Shown piece after piece: positions 9,421-18,970 of a DNA stretch of 41,448 nt. Position numbers and translations under genes: made by a program. The notes under the pieces are model-generated. The model was not told the DNA's origin. It saw nothing but the letters and a program-made list of their open reading frames with translations, and did no database searches. Position 1 is the stretch's first letter. Every line of letters starts with the position of its first letter. The stretch spans positions 1 through 41,448 of the forward strand of contig NZ_VOLR01000030.1 in the NCBI RefSeq assembly GCF_007954355.1, written 5' to 3'. Source of the DNA: Colwellia hornerae. GTDB lineage: Bacteria; Pseudomonadota; Gammaproteobacteria; Enterobacterales; Alteromonadaceae.

Positions 9421-10500
9421 ATGCTCAGCAGTCTTTTTAAAAAGAACACATCTTTAATAGTTGGTATTGATATTGGTTCTCATGCAGTAAAAGCGGTTTT
9501 GTTAAGTCAAGATGATGACGGGTATGTACTTGAAGCCTTGGCAACAGAGCTTATGCCCCGTGGCGCTATTATTGACCGAGAAATTCAAGACATCGATGCT
9601 GTTGGCAAAGTTGTTACTAAAATTAGAAAAGAAATTGCCTCTTCAGTTCATCAAGCTGCGGCAGCCGTTTCTGGACAAACCGTTATTACTAAAGTTATCT
9701 ATATGGATGTCAATTTGTCTGAGTACGAGCTTGCCAGTCAAATTGAAATTGAAGCCGATAGCTTAATTCCTTACCCTTTAGATGAAGTGAGTTTAGATTT
9801 TGAAAAACTCGATATTAATGAATCAGACCCCACCAAGGTTAATGTTTTATTAAGTGCTGCTCGAACCGAATCAGTAGAAGCGAGAGTTGCCGCTTTAGAG
9901 TTGGGGGGATTTCAAACTAAGGTTATTGATGTTGAGTCATATGCGGTTAGTCGTGCCTACGATCTGAGTTTATCGCAATTACCCGATGATGCTAAAGATA
10001 AAACGGTTGCTATAGTTGATGTTGGCGCGGTAATGACCTTATTTTCTGTGACTGATGCCGGCGCACATATTTATAGCCGTGATCAACTCTTTGGCGGCGA
10101 ACAATACACACGTTCAATTGTTTCGTATTACAATCAAACTTTTGAAGAAGCCGAGCATGCCAAAATAACGAATGACTTACCGCCTAATTATACCTTTGAA
10201 GTTTTAGGGCCGTTTCATACCATTTTTACACAGCAAATTCGTCGGGCGATACAAATGTTCTTAACCTCAAGCGGAAAAAAGAAAATAGATTATCTTATTA
10301 TTTCCGGTGGTAGTGCTAATGTTGAAGGTCTTGAAGCCTTGTTAACCGAAGAATTAGGTATCCATACTATTATTGCTAACCCTTTTAAATCGATGACCGT
10401 TGCCGACACTGTAGATAAAGACGTGTTAGATAAAACCGCCGCTCAATATATGGTAGCGGCAGGTTTAGCATTGAGGAGCTTTGTTTCATGGCATTTATAA
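9421..10500 (+). CDS. pilM: Type IV pilus assembly protein PilM
   Basis: A cytoplasmic actin-like protein of 359 residues. It binds nucleotide and the N-terminal tail of PilN, forming the inner-membrane alignment complex of type IV pili. The FtsA/MreB-like phosphate 1 motif (VGIDIGSHAVKAV, about 14-26), phosphate 2 region (VAIVDVGAVMTLFSV) and adenosine motif (LIISGGSANVEGL) are visible. It is the first gene of pilMNOPQ. The pilN start lies 13 bases inside its end, implying coupled translation. An AGGATGTT ribosome site precedes the start. Confidence 0.95.
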   Translation: MLSSLFKKNTSLIVGIDIGSHAVKAVLLSQDDDGYVLEALATELMPRGAIIDREIQDIDAVGKVVTKIRKEIASSVHQAAAAVSGQTVITKVIYMDVNLSEYELASQIEIEADSLIPYPLDEVSLDFEKLDINESDPTKVNVLLSAARTESVEARVAALELGGFQTKVIDVESYAVSRAYDLSLSQLPDDAKDKTVAIVDVGAVMTLFSVTDAGAHIYSRDQLFGGEQYTRSIVSYYNQTFEEAEHAKITNDLPPNYTFEVLGPFHTIFTQQIRRAIQMFLTSSGKKKIDYLIISGGSANVEGLEALLTEELGIHTIIANPFKSMTVADTVDKDVLDKTAAQYMVAAGLALRSFVSWHL

Positions 10501-11078
10501 ATTTACTCCCATGGCGTGAAGAAGCTGAAAAAGCACAACAACGAGAGTATTTCACCCTACTTACCATTGTTGCCGTAATCGCCTTTGCACTGGTTTTTAT
10601 TATTAGTCAATTTTATCAAATGCGTATTGATGGTCAAAATTCACGTAATCAGTTTTTAAAAACAGAAATTGGTCTTTTAGACGCCCGTATTATAAAAATC
10701 AAAGACTTAAAAGAGAAGAAAAAAGAATTACAAAAAAGAACTCAAGTGGTCGAACAACTCCAGCGAAGCCGGAATGTAGGTACCCAAGTTTTTGATGAAA
10801 TAGCCAAAGTCGTGCCAAATGGTGTTTATTTGACTCGTCTTGAAAAACAGGGCAACAGTATTAAAATTATTGGAAAAAGTGAGTCGAATAACCATTTAGC
10901 AAATATGATCCGTGAAATAGAGCGCTCGCTGTTATTCACCGATGCAATTTTAGAATCTATTACGACCAATGAAGCAAAAAATAAATTATTGAGTGACTTT
11001 AAAATGCGGGTGCGTATTAAAGGCTTATTAAATAGTGGAGATGACGGAAAAGTGATCACTAACGGAGATAAATCATGA
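10488..11078 (+). CDS. pilN: Type IV pilus assembly protein PilN
   Basis: A bitopic inner-membrane protein of 196 residues. The N-terminal motif INLLPWR (residues 4-10) is the known PilM-docking peptide. A membrane helix follows at about 25-45, then a coiled coil (about 60-95) and a periplasmic ferredoxin-like domain that pairs with PilO. Its start overlaps pilM by 13 bases and its end overlaps pilO by four. Confidence 0.95.
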   Translation: MAFINLLPWREEAEKAQQREYFTLLTIVAVIAFALVFIISQFYQMRIDGQNSRNQFLKTEIGLLDARIIKIKDLKEKKKELQKRTQVVEQLQRSRNVGTQVFDEIAKVVPNGVYLTRLEKQGNSIKIIGKSESNNHLANMIREIERSLLFTDAILESITTNEAKNKLLSDFKMRVRIKGLLNSGDDGKVITNGDKS

Positions 11079-11683
11079 ACATAGATTTAACTCAATTCTT
11101 TGAACAATTTGAAGGCTTAGAGGCTGATAATGTTGGGCAATGGCCAAAAGCAGCCAAAGTAACATTAGCCGTTTTTATCGCTATCGTGGTTTTGGTGTTA
11201 GGTTATTTTTTATTAATCAGTGATAAAATAACGACTCTTGATAATTACGTGGCGGAAGAAGTCTCACTTAAAAGCCAATATCAAATTAAATATCATGTGG
11301 CTGCTAATTTAGAATTATTTGAACAGCAAATGAAAGAAGCCGAGGCCTTATTTGCCAATCAATTAAGAAGTCTGCCTGAAAGCCATGAAACGCCTGGCTT
11401 ACTTGACGATATAACGTTTGTTGGAACCACGAGTGGGCTGAAATTTGTCAAACTCAATTGGCAGCCAGAAATAACCCGTGAAATTTATATTGAACTTCCT
11501 ATTGATATTGAAGTGGTTGGTTCATATCATGAGTTTGGTAACTTTGTTAGTAAAATTGCCGGGTTACCTCGTATTGTTACTTTGCATGATTTTGATGTCG
11601 ATATTAATAATATGGAAAATGGTTTATTGGGTTTAAAACTACAAGCAAAAACTTATCGTTATCGTGAGGCTGAAGAAAAATGA
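11075..11683 (+). CDS. pilO: Type IV pilus assembly protein PilO
   Basis: An inner-membrane alignment protein of 202 residues. It has a short cytoplasmic N terminus, a membrane helix (about 28-49), a coiled coil (about 55-95) and a periplasmic ferredoxin-like fold beginning near LPESHETPGLLDDI. That last segment is the family's characteristic junction. PilO dimerises with PilN and contacts PilP. Four-base ATGA overlaps with both neighbours show tight translational coupling. Confidence 0.95.
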   Translation: MNIDLTQFFEQFEGLEADNVGQWPKAAKVTLAVFIAIVVLVLGYFLLISDKITTLDNYVAEEVSLKSQYQIKYHVAANLELFEQQMKEAEALFANQLRSLPESHETPGLLDDITFVGTTSGLKFVKLNWQPEITREIYIELPIDIEVVGSYHEFGNFVSKIAGLPRIVTLHDFDVDINNMENGLLGLKLQAKTYRYREAEEK

Positions 11684-12219
11684 AAAAATCAGTCTTATTT
11701 CTCACGATTATTATTGGCACCACTGGTTGTTTTGATGATACCAGTGACTTGCGTACCCACATAGCGAAGGTGCACGAAAATACACCTAATATCATCGAAC
11801 CTATGCCGGTAATTTCAAAGTTTGGTCATTTTGACTATTCAGCGCAAGCATTACGTAGTCCATTTGATAAACCAGAAGCGGAAGCCATTCAGCAGAAAAT
11901 CCAACAAATGTCAGGATGTTTAAGTCCAGATCCTCGTCGACGTAAACAACCCTTGGAAAAGTATCCGCTCAGCAATTTATCAATGCGAGGAACTTTAGGG
12001 GAACAAGAGATTATTTGGGCACTTGTTGAAGCTTCTGATGCCACTTTACATAGAGTGGCTGTTGGAAGTTATTTAGGACTGAACCATGGTCGCATTTCAA
12101 TGGTAAACTCATTTGATGTTAAAGTTATAGAATTAATTCCTGATGGCGCTGGTTGTTGGGTAGAACGTGAAACGACGCTTAAAATGGTCAAATCAGGTAC
12201 AGAGGGGCAAGGGAAGTAA
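11680..12219 (+). CDS. pilP: Type IV pilus lipoprotein PilP
   Basis: An inner-membrane-anchored lipoprotein of 179 residues linking PilN/PilO to the PilQ secretin. The signal peptide ends in a lipobox-like GTTGC with the acylated cysteine at residue 17. A flexible linker carries a conserved YSAQALRSPFDKP segment, followed by a small beta-sandwich domain containing LSMRGTLG, GSYLGLNHGRI and VKVIELIPDGAGCWVER. It overlaps pilO by four bases and pilQ by one. Confidence 0.95.
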   Translation: MKKSVLFLTIIIGTTGCFDDTSDLRTHIAKVHENTPNIIEPMPVISKFGHFDYSAQALRSPFDKPEAEAIQQKIQQMSGCLSPDPRRRKQPLEKYPLSNLSMRGTLGEQEIIWALVEASDATLHRVAVGSYLGLNHGRISMVNSFDVKVIELIPDGAGCWVERETTLKMVKSGTEGQGK

Positions 12220-14276
12220 TGTTGCTATTTAATAAAATGAAACGTCATCAGTCAGTTACATTAACGGTAACGCAAAGTGTTATCACAGCAGTGATGCTCT
12301 ATTCTTTGGCTTTTTCAGCATGGTCTAGTGATCTAATCGGTATTAAATATAATACTTTACAGAATGATGAAATAGAGTTGCAGTTTGAACTCACTGAAAA
12401 AATTGTTAATCAGCCGGTAATGAAAACGGCGATGAACCCTGCTCAAATAACCATCACCTTTGATGCAGATGAGTTTAATGAAGAGCTATTAAAAACCACG
12501 GTTGAACATGCAGGTGTTAGCCATGTTAGTGTGCAAAAATTAGCTGGGCAAGTTGTTGCTACTGTGCATTTAAATCAACTCTCAGTATTTGATATTAAGC
12601 AAAATGGCAAGATCTTCTCCTTAATCCTTAATAAGGGAGTTGACGATTCACCGGTCACAAATATCAACCCATTAGGCAATAACTTTATTAACAACATTGA
12701 TTCGATAGATTTTCGAAATGGTGAAAATGATGAAGCGCAAATACTCGTTTATCTTGATGACAGTATGGTTGCCGTAGATGTGGCTGACAAACTTGGCAAG
12801 CTGTATATTGAATTCCATAACACCCAGATTATTGACGACCTACTTTACAAGTTAGATGTTACTGACTTTGGTACCTTAGTCACCGGCATTGAAACATTTA
12901 GAGATGGTCGTAATGCAAAGTTTATTGTTGATATCAATAGTGATTTTACCTTCAAGCACCAACAGCTTAATAATGTTTTTTCATTGACGGTCGTTAAAAA
13001 CGATAAAGCGCCTGGTTATTTAGAAGAAGATGCCGACTTTAGTGGTCGCGCTATTTCCTTAAATTTTCAAGACATTCCTGTTCGAACGGTTTTACAAATA
13101 ATCGCCGATTACAATGGCTTTAATTTAGTGACCAGCGATAGTGTATCTGGAAATGTAACTTTACGTTTAGATGGCGTGCCCTGGGATCAGGCCCTTGATA
13201 TTATATTAAAAGTTAAAGGCTTAGATAAGCGTATGGAAGGCAACATATTGATGGTTGCTCCAAGCGATGAGCTTTCTGCACGCGAAGCCCGTGATTTACA
13301 AGCTAAGCAGCAAGTTGCTGAGCTCGCACCGTTATACTCAGAATATGTACAAGTAAATTACGCTAAGGCAACAGACTTTGCTAACTTAATTAAAAATGAT
13401 GAAAATAGCATTTTATCAACACGTGGTAGTGTCAGTGTTGATGAGCGGACAAATACCTTATTAATTCGTGATACCGCGAAAAGTATCGAAGATATAAAAC
13501 GTATGGTAAATGTTTTAGATATCCCCGTACGCCAAGTTATTATAGAAGCACGTATGGTAACCGTAAAAGACAGTATTAATGAAGAGTTAGGCATACGCTG
13601 GGGTGTTACCGATACCGATGGTGAATATGCCGGTTCTGGCTCATTAGAGGGAGCTAATTCTGCAGCAAGTGGCCTGGTTCCTAATTTAGCCGACCGATTA
13701 AATGTTAACTTACCGGTAGCAAACCCTGCCGGTAGTATTGCTTTTCAAGTGGCGCGATTAGCCGATGGAACTATATTAGATCTTGAATTGAGTGCGATGG
13801 AGAAAGAAAATAAGGGTGAAATCATTGCTAGCCCAAGAATTACTACTGCAAATCAAAAACAAGCCTATATTGAGCAAGGGGTCGAAATACCCTACCAAGA
13901 GGCATCTTCAAGTGGCGCGACGTCGACCCAATTCAAAAAAGCGGTGCTGAGTTTAACGGTAACACCACACATTACTCCAGACGATCGCATTATTCTTGAT
14001 TTAGTCGTTACTCAAGATACTGTCTCTGATGTACAAAGTGGCCAAGCACCGGCAATTGACACTCAGCGTATCGGTACACAAGTGTTAGTTAATAATGGTG
14101 AAACGATTGTACTTGGCGGTATTTATCAACAAGCTATTATCAGTACGGTATCGAAAGTTCCTGTTTTAGGCGATATTCCCTATTTTGGTTGGCTATTTAG
14201 AAATAGCAACAACTTTAATGAGAAAAAAGAATTATTAATTTTTGTCACACCACGCATCGTAACTGAGCGTTTTTAA
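12219..14276 (+). CDS. pilQ: Type IV pilus secretin PilQ
   Basis: The outer-membrane gated channel through which type IV pili extend, and through which DNA can enter in competent relatives. It has 685 residues. A signal peptide (about 1-38) is followed by two AMIN domains (about 45-140 and 165-260) that bind peptidoglycan. The N0/STN domain (about 283-350) begins ISLNFQDIPVRTVLQII, then an N1 domain (about 370-440). The secretin core (about 490-685) contains IASPRITTANQ, QGVEIPYQ and the signature VPVLGDIPYFGWLFR. A second ATG six codons downstream is an alternative start. It ends the pil operon; aroK follows after 157 bases. Confidence 0.96.
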   Translation: MLLFNKMKRHQSVTLTVTQSVITAVMLYSLAFSAWSSDLIGIKYNTLQNDEIELQFELTEKIVNQPVMKTAMNPAQITITFDADEFNEELLKTTVEHAGVSHVSVQKLAGQVVATVHLNQLSVFDIKQNGKIFSLILNKGVDDSPVTNINPLGNNFINNIDSIDFRNGENDEAQILVYLDDSMVAVDVADKLGKLYIEFHNTQIIDDLLYKLDVTDFGTLVTGIETFRDGRNAKFIVDINSDFTFKHQQLNNVFSLTVVKNDKAPGYLEEDADFSGRAISLNFQDIPVRTVLQIIADYNGFNLVTSDSVSGNVTLRLDGVPWDQALDIILKVKGLDKRMEGNILMVAPSDELSAREARDLQAKQQVAELAPLYSEYVQVNYAKATDFANLIKNDENSILSTRGSVSVDERTNTLLIRDTAKSIEDIKRMVNVLDIPVRQVIIEARMVTVKDSINEELGIRWGVTDTDGEYAGSGSLEGANSAASGLVPNLADRLNVNLPVANPAGSIAFQVARLADGTILDLELSAMEKENKGEIIASPRITTANQKQAYIEQGVEIPYQEASSSGATSTQFKKAVLSLTVTPHITPDDRIILDLVVTQDTVSDVQSGQAPAIDTQRIGTQVLVNNGETIVLGGIYQQAIISTVSKVPVLGDIPYFGWLFRNSNNFNEKKELLIFVTPRIVTERF

Positions 14277-14433
14277 ACAACTTTGTGAGTTACTGAGTAA
14301 TTTCATTTTATTTTCGTCTTAGTTAACTTGCAATGTACACCGAACAATTGCGATAATTACGCCCTCAAAATTTTCGGAGGGGGTTCCCTCATATTTGTAA
14401 ACGTAATTATTTATACGAGCTGAAGTTAATCTA

Positions 14434-14952
14434 ATGGCAGAAAAACGTAATATTTTCCTTATCGGCCCTATGGGCGCTGGTAAAAGTACAATTGGTAGAG
14501 AATTAGCTGATAGGCTACATCTTGAGTTTTTTGACTCTGATCAGGAAATAGAGCGCCGAACAGGTGCAGATATCGCATGGGTTTTTGATCTTGAAGGCGA
14601 AGAAGGCTTTCGCAAAAGAGAAGAAGGTGTAATTGAAGACCTAAGTGAAAAACAAGGTATTGTTTTAGCGACTGGTGGTGGTTCAGTGATCAGTACACAG
14701 GTACGTAATCGCTTATCAGCACGAGGCATAGTTGTCTACTTAGAAACAACTATCGACAAGCAAGTGGCTCGTACGCAGCGTGACCGAAAACGTCCATTGT
14801 TGCAAACCTCTGAAGAGCCACGCACAGTACTTGAGAATCTAGCAATAGAACGCAATCCTTTATATGAAGAAATTGCTGACGTTATTGTAAAAACGGATGA
14901 TCAAAGTGCTAAAGTTGTTGCCCATAAAATTGTTGAGCGCTTAGATTTCTAA
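14434..14952 (+). CDS. aroK: Shikimate kinase I
   Basis: Phosphorylates shikimate at the 3-OH with ATP, the fifth step of aromatic amino acid synthesis, in the cytoplasm. The 172-residue length is standard. The Walker A motif GPMGAGKST is at residues 11-19. Shikimate-binding D34 lies in [10 protein letters not shown]58 is near FRKREEGV, and GGGS appears in [10 protein letters not shown]. The lid segment RDRKRPLL is intact. It is followed by aroB after 32 bases, the enterobacterial arrangement. Confidence 0.97.
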   Translation: MAEKRNIFLIGPMGAGKSTIGRELADRLHLEFFDSDQEIERRTGADIAWVFDLEGEEGFRKREEGVIEDLSEKQGIVLATGGGSVISTQVRNRLSARGIVVYLETTIDKQVARTQRDRKRPLLQTSEEPRTVLENLAIERNPLYEEIADVIVKTDDQSAKVVAHKIVERLDF

Positions 14953-14984
14953 AAGCGGCTAGGCACTCAAAAAAAGATCCTAAA

Positions 14985-16049
14985 ATGACAACGCTAAATG
15001 TTGAACTCGGCACACGCAGTTACCCGATCTATATTGATAGTGGGCTATTAACTAATAATAGTCTGCTTACTCAACATATCCGTGGTAAACGAGTCTGTAT
15101 TGTTTCTAACAATATTGTTAAGCCGTTATATCTTGCTACTTTAAAAGCAAAACTAAGTGCTTTCCAAGTTGACGAAATTATATTGCCTGACGGTGAAGCC
15201 CAAAAATCACTGGCAAACTTTGATGTGATCATGTCACACCTACTTGCCAATGGTCATGGACGAGATTCGACATTGATCGCTTTAGGCGGCGGTGTTATTG
15301 GTGATATTACCGGCTTTGCTGCCGCATGTTACCAACGCGGGATTAACTTTATTCAAGTCCCGACAACCTTACTTTCTCAAGTCGATTCTTCTGTCGGTGG
15401 GAAAACAGCGGTTAATCATCCTTTAGGTAAAAATATGATTGGCGCTTTCTACCAGCCGAAAGCCGTTCTTATTGATATTGACAGCCTAAGCACTTTACCC
15501 ATCCGCGAATTTAATGCCGGTATGGCTGAAGTGATTAAGTACGGTATCTTAGGCGATGGTGATTTTTTTACTTGGTTAGAAAACAACATTGAAAAAATAA
15601 AATCAGCGGATAAAAATACGCTAATTGAAATGGTTAAAACTTGCTGCCAATGCAAAGCAGATATTGTTGCGGCTGACGAAACCGAATCAGGCGTGCGGGC
15701 ATTATTAAATTTAGGCCATACTTTTGGCCATGCTATCGAAGCCGATCAAGGTTACGGTAACTGGCTTCATGGCGAAGCAGTCGCTACTGGCATGGTACTT
15801 GCCTCTAAGTTATCAGTCGCAATGAATTTGCTTGAAGCGTCAGATCTTCGTCGTATAGAAACATTAATTGCCGCGTTTGATTTACCACTAATAGCTCCTG
15901 AAAGTATGGGCTTTGAAGAATTTATTTGTCACATGCGTCGTGACAAAAAGAATTTGGCGGGTGTATTACGTTTAATCGTACCCACAGCTATTGGTCAATC
16001 AGAAATGCGTGATGATATTAGTGAGGAGATGCTTCAACAAATTCTGTAA
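14985..16049 (+). CDS. aroB: 3-dehydroquinate synthase
   Basis: Converts 3-deoxy-D-arabino-heptulosonate 7-phosphate to 3-dehydroquinate, the second shikimate-pathway step, using NAD+ and a divalent metal. It has 354 residues. Visible signatures are the NAD-binding [18 protein letters not shown], the substrate-binding [20 protein letters not shown], and the metal-binding residues E in MAEVIKYG and H in [11 protein letters not shown] and [11 protein letters not shown]. It is co-directional with aroK and damX, with gaps of 32 and 24 bases. Confidence 0.97.
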   Translation: MTTLNVELGTRSYPIYIDSGLLTNNSLLTQHIRGKRVCIVSNNIVKPLYLATLKAKLSAFQVDEIILPDGEAQKSLANFDVIMSHLLANGHGRDSTLIALGGGVIGDITGFAAACYQRGINFIQVPTTLLSQVDSSVGGKTAVNHPLGKNMIGAFYQPKAVLIDIDSLSTLPIREFNAGMAEVIKYGILGDGDFFTWLENNIEKIKSADKNTLIEMVKTCCQCKADIVAADETESGVRALLNLGHTFGHAIEADQGYGNWLHGEAVATGMVLASKLSVAMNLLEASDLRRIETLIAAFDLPLIAPESMGFEEFICHMRRDKKNLAGVLRLIVPTAIGQSEMRDDISEEMLQQIL

Positions 16050-16073
16050 TTTTTAATACAGAACAGGTGAAAC

Positions 16074-17501
16074 ATGTCTGCACAAGCACATGCCACAGAA
16101 TATAATGCTCCACAAAGTGTAACCACCATTAGCGCTAATGCGCGTGTTGATTATATTTTACGCTTTTCAAAGCATGCTGTTTTGGTCGTTGACCAAGATG
16201 CCAATGTTTATTCTCAAGTAGCGAGTCAGTTTCTTGGCTCTTTGGGTAATGATCACAATGCTGCTTTTATCGCAATCTCACCTAAATTAAACGACATTCA
16301 AATTCGTTGCCGTATTGTTGAGCAACTTTTCGCTGATACTCTATTTGATCCGGAGCAGTCATTGGCTGTTAGCTTGATTAATTTATCTAAGCAAGAAAAG
16401 CAAACCATTGATATTGTCATCGAGCATGCCCAGTTTCTGTCTGTACAAATTTTACATGAATTATGTCAATTAACTGACATTGCTAAAAAAGCCAATTATG
16501 CGATCAGTGTCCTTATGCTTGGCACGCCAAAAGCCGGACTTTTACTGGCACAAAATAAATCACTGTTCCATAAAAAAATATCGGTTTTATCTGGAGAAAC
16601 AGGCCAGTTATTAACCCTTAACTCAAAAGCATTCAAAGTGAGAACGTCATTTTTTCAATTTAGCCGTTTCACTCAATGGACCTTAATTTTTATCAGTTTC
16701 GTGATTTGTTTAGGGTCAACAGGTTATTGGTTGTTTCAACAAGATGTTTTTAGTGTCGATACTCAGCTTAAATTGCAAGCGGTGCCAGCAAACTCGACTA
16801 GTATCATTTCAGCTTATAACAATAAAAAGGTTAGTGTGTCAGCAAAAAGTGCAGATATATTTCTTTCTTTAACCGCACCTGAACAAACGGTAAAAACCCT
16901 AATTAGTCTACCGGCAGAGCCAACTGATATAGTTCAAGCGATTATTCATAAGGAACATTACGTAGCTGATTCGAGAGACTCAATACTGACTAATAAAGTT
17001 AAGCGCTTTGAATCGTTTCTTGATAAAAAAGCGCTTACTGAAAATAAGGCCTCAGATACCTCAATATCAGAAAAAATTGCAATAGACGTACTAGCCACTA
17101 AAAAACCTGAAAATGTAGTGACTACACAAGTTACTCAACCACTTATGCAAGCAAATCTAATAGCGAAAAAGGGCACAGCAAGCTCGATTGAAGGTATTGA
17201 CACCCAAGCCAATTATTATATAAGCGCACAAACTGGCTTTGTTATTCAAATTGCCGGTTTTACTCGTCTTTCAGTATATCAAGAGTTTTTACCTGATTTT
17301 AAGGGGCTCAACATTAAAAGCTACTACCGACTGTTTAACCAACAACCTATGCTGATGATAACCTCTGAGGTTTTTAACACTCGTTTGGCTGCAGAAAAGG
17401 CCGTTACGCTACTGCCTAGTAGTATTAAAGTCTATCAGCCGTGGGTAAAGTCACTTCAAGCAATTAATAATGAAATCAATGCTTATCAAGACTCCCAATA
17501 A
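16074..17501 (+). CDS. damX: Cell-division SPOR-domain protein DamX
   Basis: A bitopic inner-membrane protein of 475 residues. Its cytoplasmic N-terminal part (about 1-200) resembles the AAA-like region of DamX/ExeA-type proteins but lacks a clear Walker A motif. A membrane helix lies at about 203-224. A low-complexity periplasmic linker follows, then a C-terminal SPOR domain (about 380-465, beginning YYISAQTGFVIQIAGF) that binds denuded septal peptidoglycan. In E. coli DamX localises to the division site. It sits between aroB and dam, as in enterobacteria. An AGGTGA ribosome site supports the start. The linker and cytoplasmic domain are poorly conserved, so the name rests on the SPOR end and gene order. 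Confidence 0.88.
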   Translation: MSAQAHATEYNAPQSVTTISANARVDYILRFSKHAVLVVDQDANVYSQVASQFLGSLGNDHNAAFIAISPKLNDIQIRCRIVEQLFADTLFDPEQSLAVSLINLSKQEKQTIDIVIEHAQFLSVQILHELCQLTDIAKKANYAISVLMLGTPKAGLLLAQNKSLFHKKISVLSGETGQLLTLNSKAFKVRTSFFQFSRFTQWTLIFISFVICLGSTGYWLFQQDVFSVDTQLKLQAVPANSTSIISAYNNKKVSVSAKSADIFLSLTAPEQTVKTLISLPAEPTDIVQAIIHKEHYVADSRDSILTNKVKRFESFLDKKALTENKASDTSISEKIAIDVLATKKPENVVTTQVTQPLMQANLIAKKGTASSIEGIDTQANYYISAQTGFVIQIAGFTRLSVYQEFLPDFKGLNIKSYYRLFNQQPMLMITSEVFNTRLAAEKAVTLLPSSIKVYQPWVKSLQAINNEINAYQDSQ

Positions 17502-17590
17502 TAAGCTAATCAGGATACAATTCGTTTTCTATTTTAAACGTCTATTTAAGCCTCGCACTTAAATAATGAGTTGTAAGGCAAATCGGTTAA

Positions 17591-18409
17591 ATGATCAAAA
17601 AGCATCGAGCATTTTTAAAGTGGGCTGGCGGAAAATATGGCCTCAGCGATGTAATTAACAAAATGTTACCCAAAGGGGATCGCTTAATAGAACCTTTTGT
17701 GGGTGCTGGCTCGGTATTTCTCAACAGTAATTTTGACCATTACTTGTTAAATGATATAAACCAAGACTTAATCAACCTCTATAATATTATTAAAGAAAAT
17801 CCGCAAAAATTCATCAAAGATTCGGCGATATACTTCACGCCAGAATATAATCAATCTGAAGTTTATTATCAGTTACGCAAAGAGTTTAATGCGAGTACTG
17901 ACAGCTATTTTCGTTCGCTGGTTTTTCTTTATATGAACCGTCATGGTTATAATGGCTTATGTCGATATAATAAATCGGGTGGTTATAATGTGCCCTTTGG
18001 TAAGTATAAACGTCCATATTTTCCTGAAAATGAAATGTTATATTTTGCGGAAAAAGCCAAGAAAGCGACTTTTGTTTGTGAAGGCTATCGCGAAACATTT
18101 GCCAGGGCGAAAAGTGGCGATGTTATTTACTGTGATCCACCCTATGTACCATTAAGTAAAACGGCTAGTTTTACCAGTTATGTTGGCAATGGCTTTGGTT
18201 TGGATGAACAAGCTGACTTAGCTAATATTGCTGAAGAGATCACTGAGCAAGATAAAATATCAGTATTGATCAGTAATCATGACACTATCTGGACACGTAA
18301 AATATATCAGCATGCCAGTAAGCAAAAAACGATACAAGTGTCGCGCACTATTAGTCAAAAGGCCAATAAGCGTAATAAAGTTGCAGAGTTGCTCGTACTC
18401 TACAAGTAA
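17591..18409 (+). CDS. dam: DNA adenine methyltransferase Dam
   Basis: Transfers a methyl group from S-adenosylmethionine to N6 of adenine in GATC. In gammaproteobacteria it supports mismatch-repair strand choice, replication timing and gene regulation. It has 272 residues (E. coli 278). The SAM-binding motif FLKWAGGK is near residue 8, motif I EPFVGAGSVF is at 34-43, and the catalytic DPPY is at 182-185. Target-recognition segment GYNGLCRYNKSGGYNVPFG is typical of Dam. It lies 89 bases past damX. In enterobacteria rpe follows directly; here about 3 kb of other genes intervene. Confidence 0.96.
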   Translation: MIKKHRAFLKWAGGKYGLSDVINKMLPKGDRLIEPFVGAGSVFLNSNFDHYLLNDINQDLINLYNIIKENPQKFIKDSAIYFTPEYNQSEVYYQLRKEFNASTDSYFRSLVFLYMNRHGYNGLCRYNKSGGYNVPFGKYKRPYFPENEMLYFAEKAKKATFVCEGYRETFARAKSGDVIYCDPPYVPLSKTASFTSYVGNGFGLDEQADLANIAEEITEQDKISVLISNHDTIWTRKIYQHASKQKTIQVSRTISQKANKRNKVAELLVLYK

Positions 18410-18426
18410 TATTTTAGTTACTTGTA
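18401..18426. other. Hairpin spanning the dam stop codon
   Basis: TACAAGTAA (18401-18409, containing the dam stop) and its exact complement (18418-18426) form a 9-bp stem with an 8-base loop, between two convergent stop codons. No T tract follows on either strand, so it is a weak terminator candidate or an mRNA 3' stem. Confidence 0.35.
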
Positions 18427-18657
18427 CTAAGGTAAAACTAAAGATACGGCTGCAAACAACACGCCAATAAAAATAGCGACACCTATTACACCGGCAATGA
18501 TGAAGTGGCTTAACTTTCCTTCACTAAAATCTCTATCTCGGTTTTTATTACTTTGTACGCCAAAAAAAGCGGCGCCGACACTTTTCGCGGTCGCTTTAAA
18601 ACCACTGTTTCTATCTGAAGAGTTTGACTTTTTTGATAAGTTTTCTGTTGGCATCAT
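18427..18657 (-). CDS. DUF2970 small membrane protein
   Basis: A 76-residue protein with a basic, Ser/Asn-rich N terminus. It carries the family motif SVGAAFFGVQSNKNRDRDF, then KLSHFIIAGV and one membrane helix (about 52-74). DUF2970 proteins are widespread single-helix proteins of unknown function in gamma- and betaproteobacteria. Two adjacent ATG codons are possible starts, 18657 or 18654, and neither has a strong ribosome site. It converges on dam with a 17-base gap. Confidence 0.85.
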   Translation of the reverse strand: MMPTENLSKKSNSSDRNSGFKATAKSVGAAFFGVQSNKNRDRDFSEGKLSHFIIAGVIGVAIFIGVLFAAVSLVLP

Positions 18658-18970
18658 ATGATATTCTTGTTGGGCGATAGATGATAATCGCTTACTTTAC
18701 GCACTAAAACAATCCTAAATGTATTTCATCCTTATTATCTGTAGGTTGTAGCACTATCGAACGAGCAACTTATTTTAAGGTAATCACGAACTTGATGGGG
18801 ATGAACAATTATTACCTGTTTAACAGAGCAGGGTAAAGTAGATATAAATCATAAAAAATGCATATATTTTTGACAGGAAAATATAGCTAGTCTATGCTAA
18901 ATTGCATATTTGTCTAATATGACGATTATTTATCTAATTTACTGATAACCAGTAGAAAAAGGATTTTCCA
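18658..18970. other. Divergent intergenic region before the diguanylate cyclase
   Basis: About 310 bases separate the divergently transcribed DUF2970 and cyclase genes and should hold both promoters. I see no coding region, strong dyad or recognisable operator. Confidence 0.5.
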
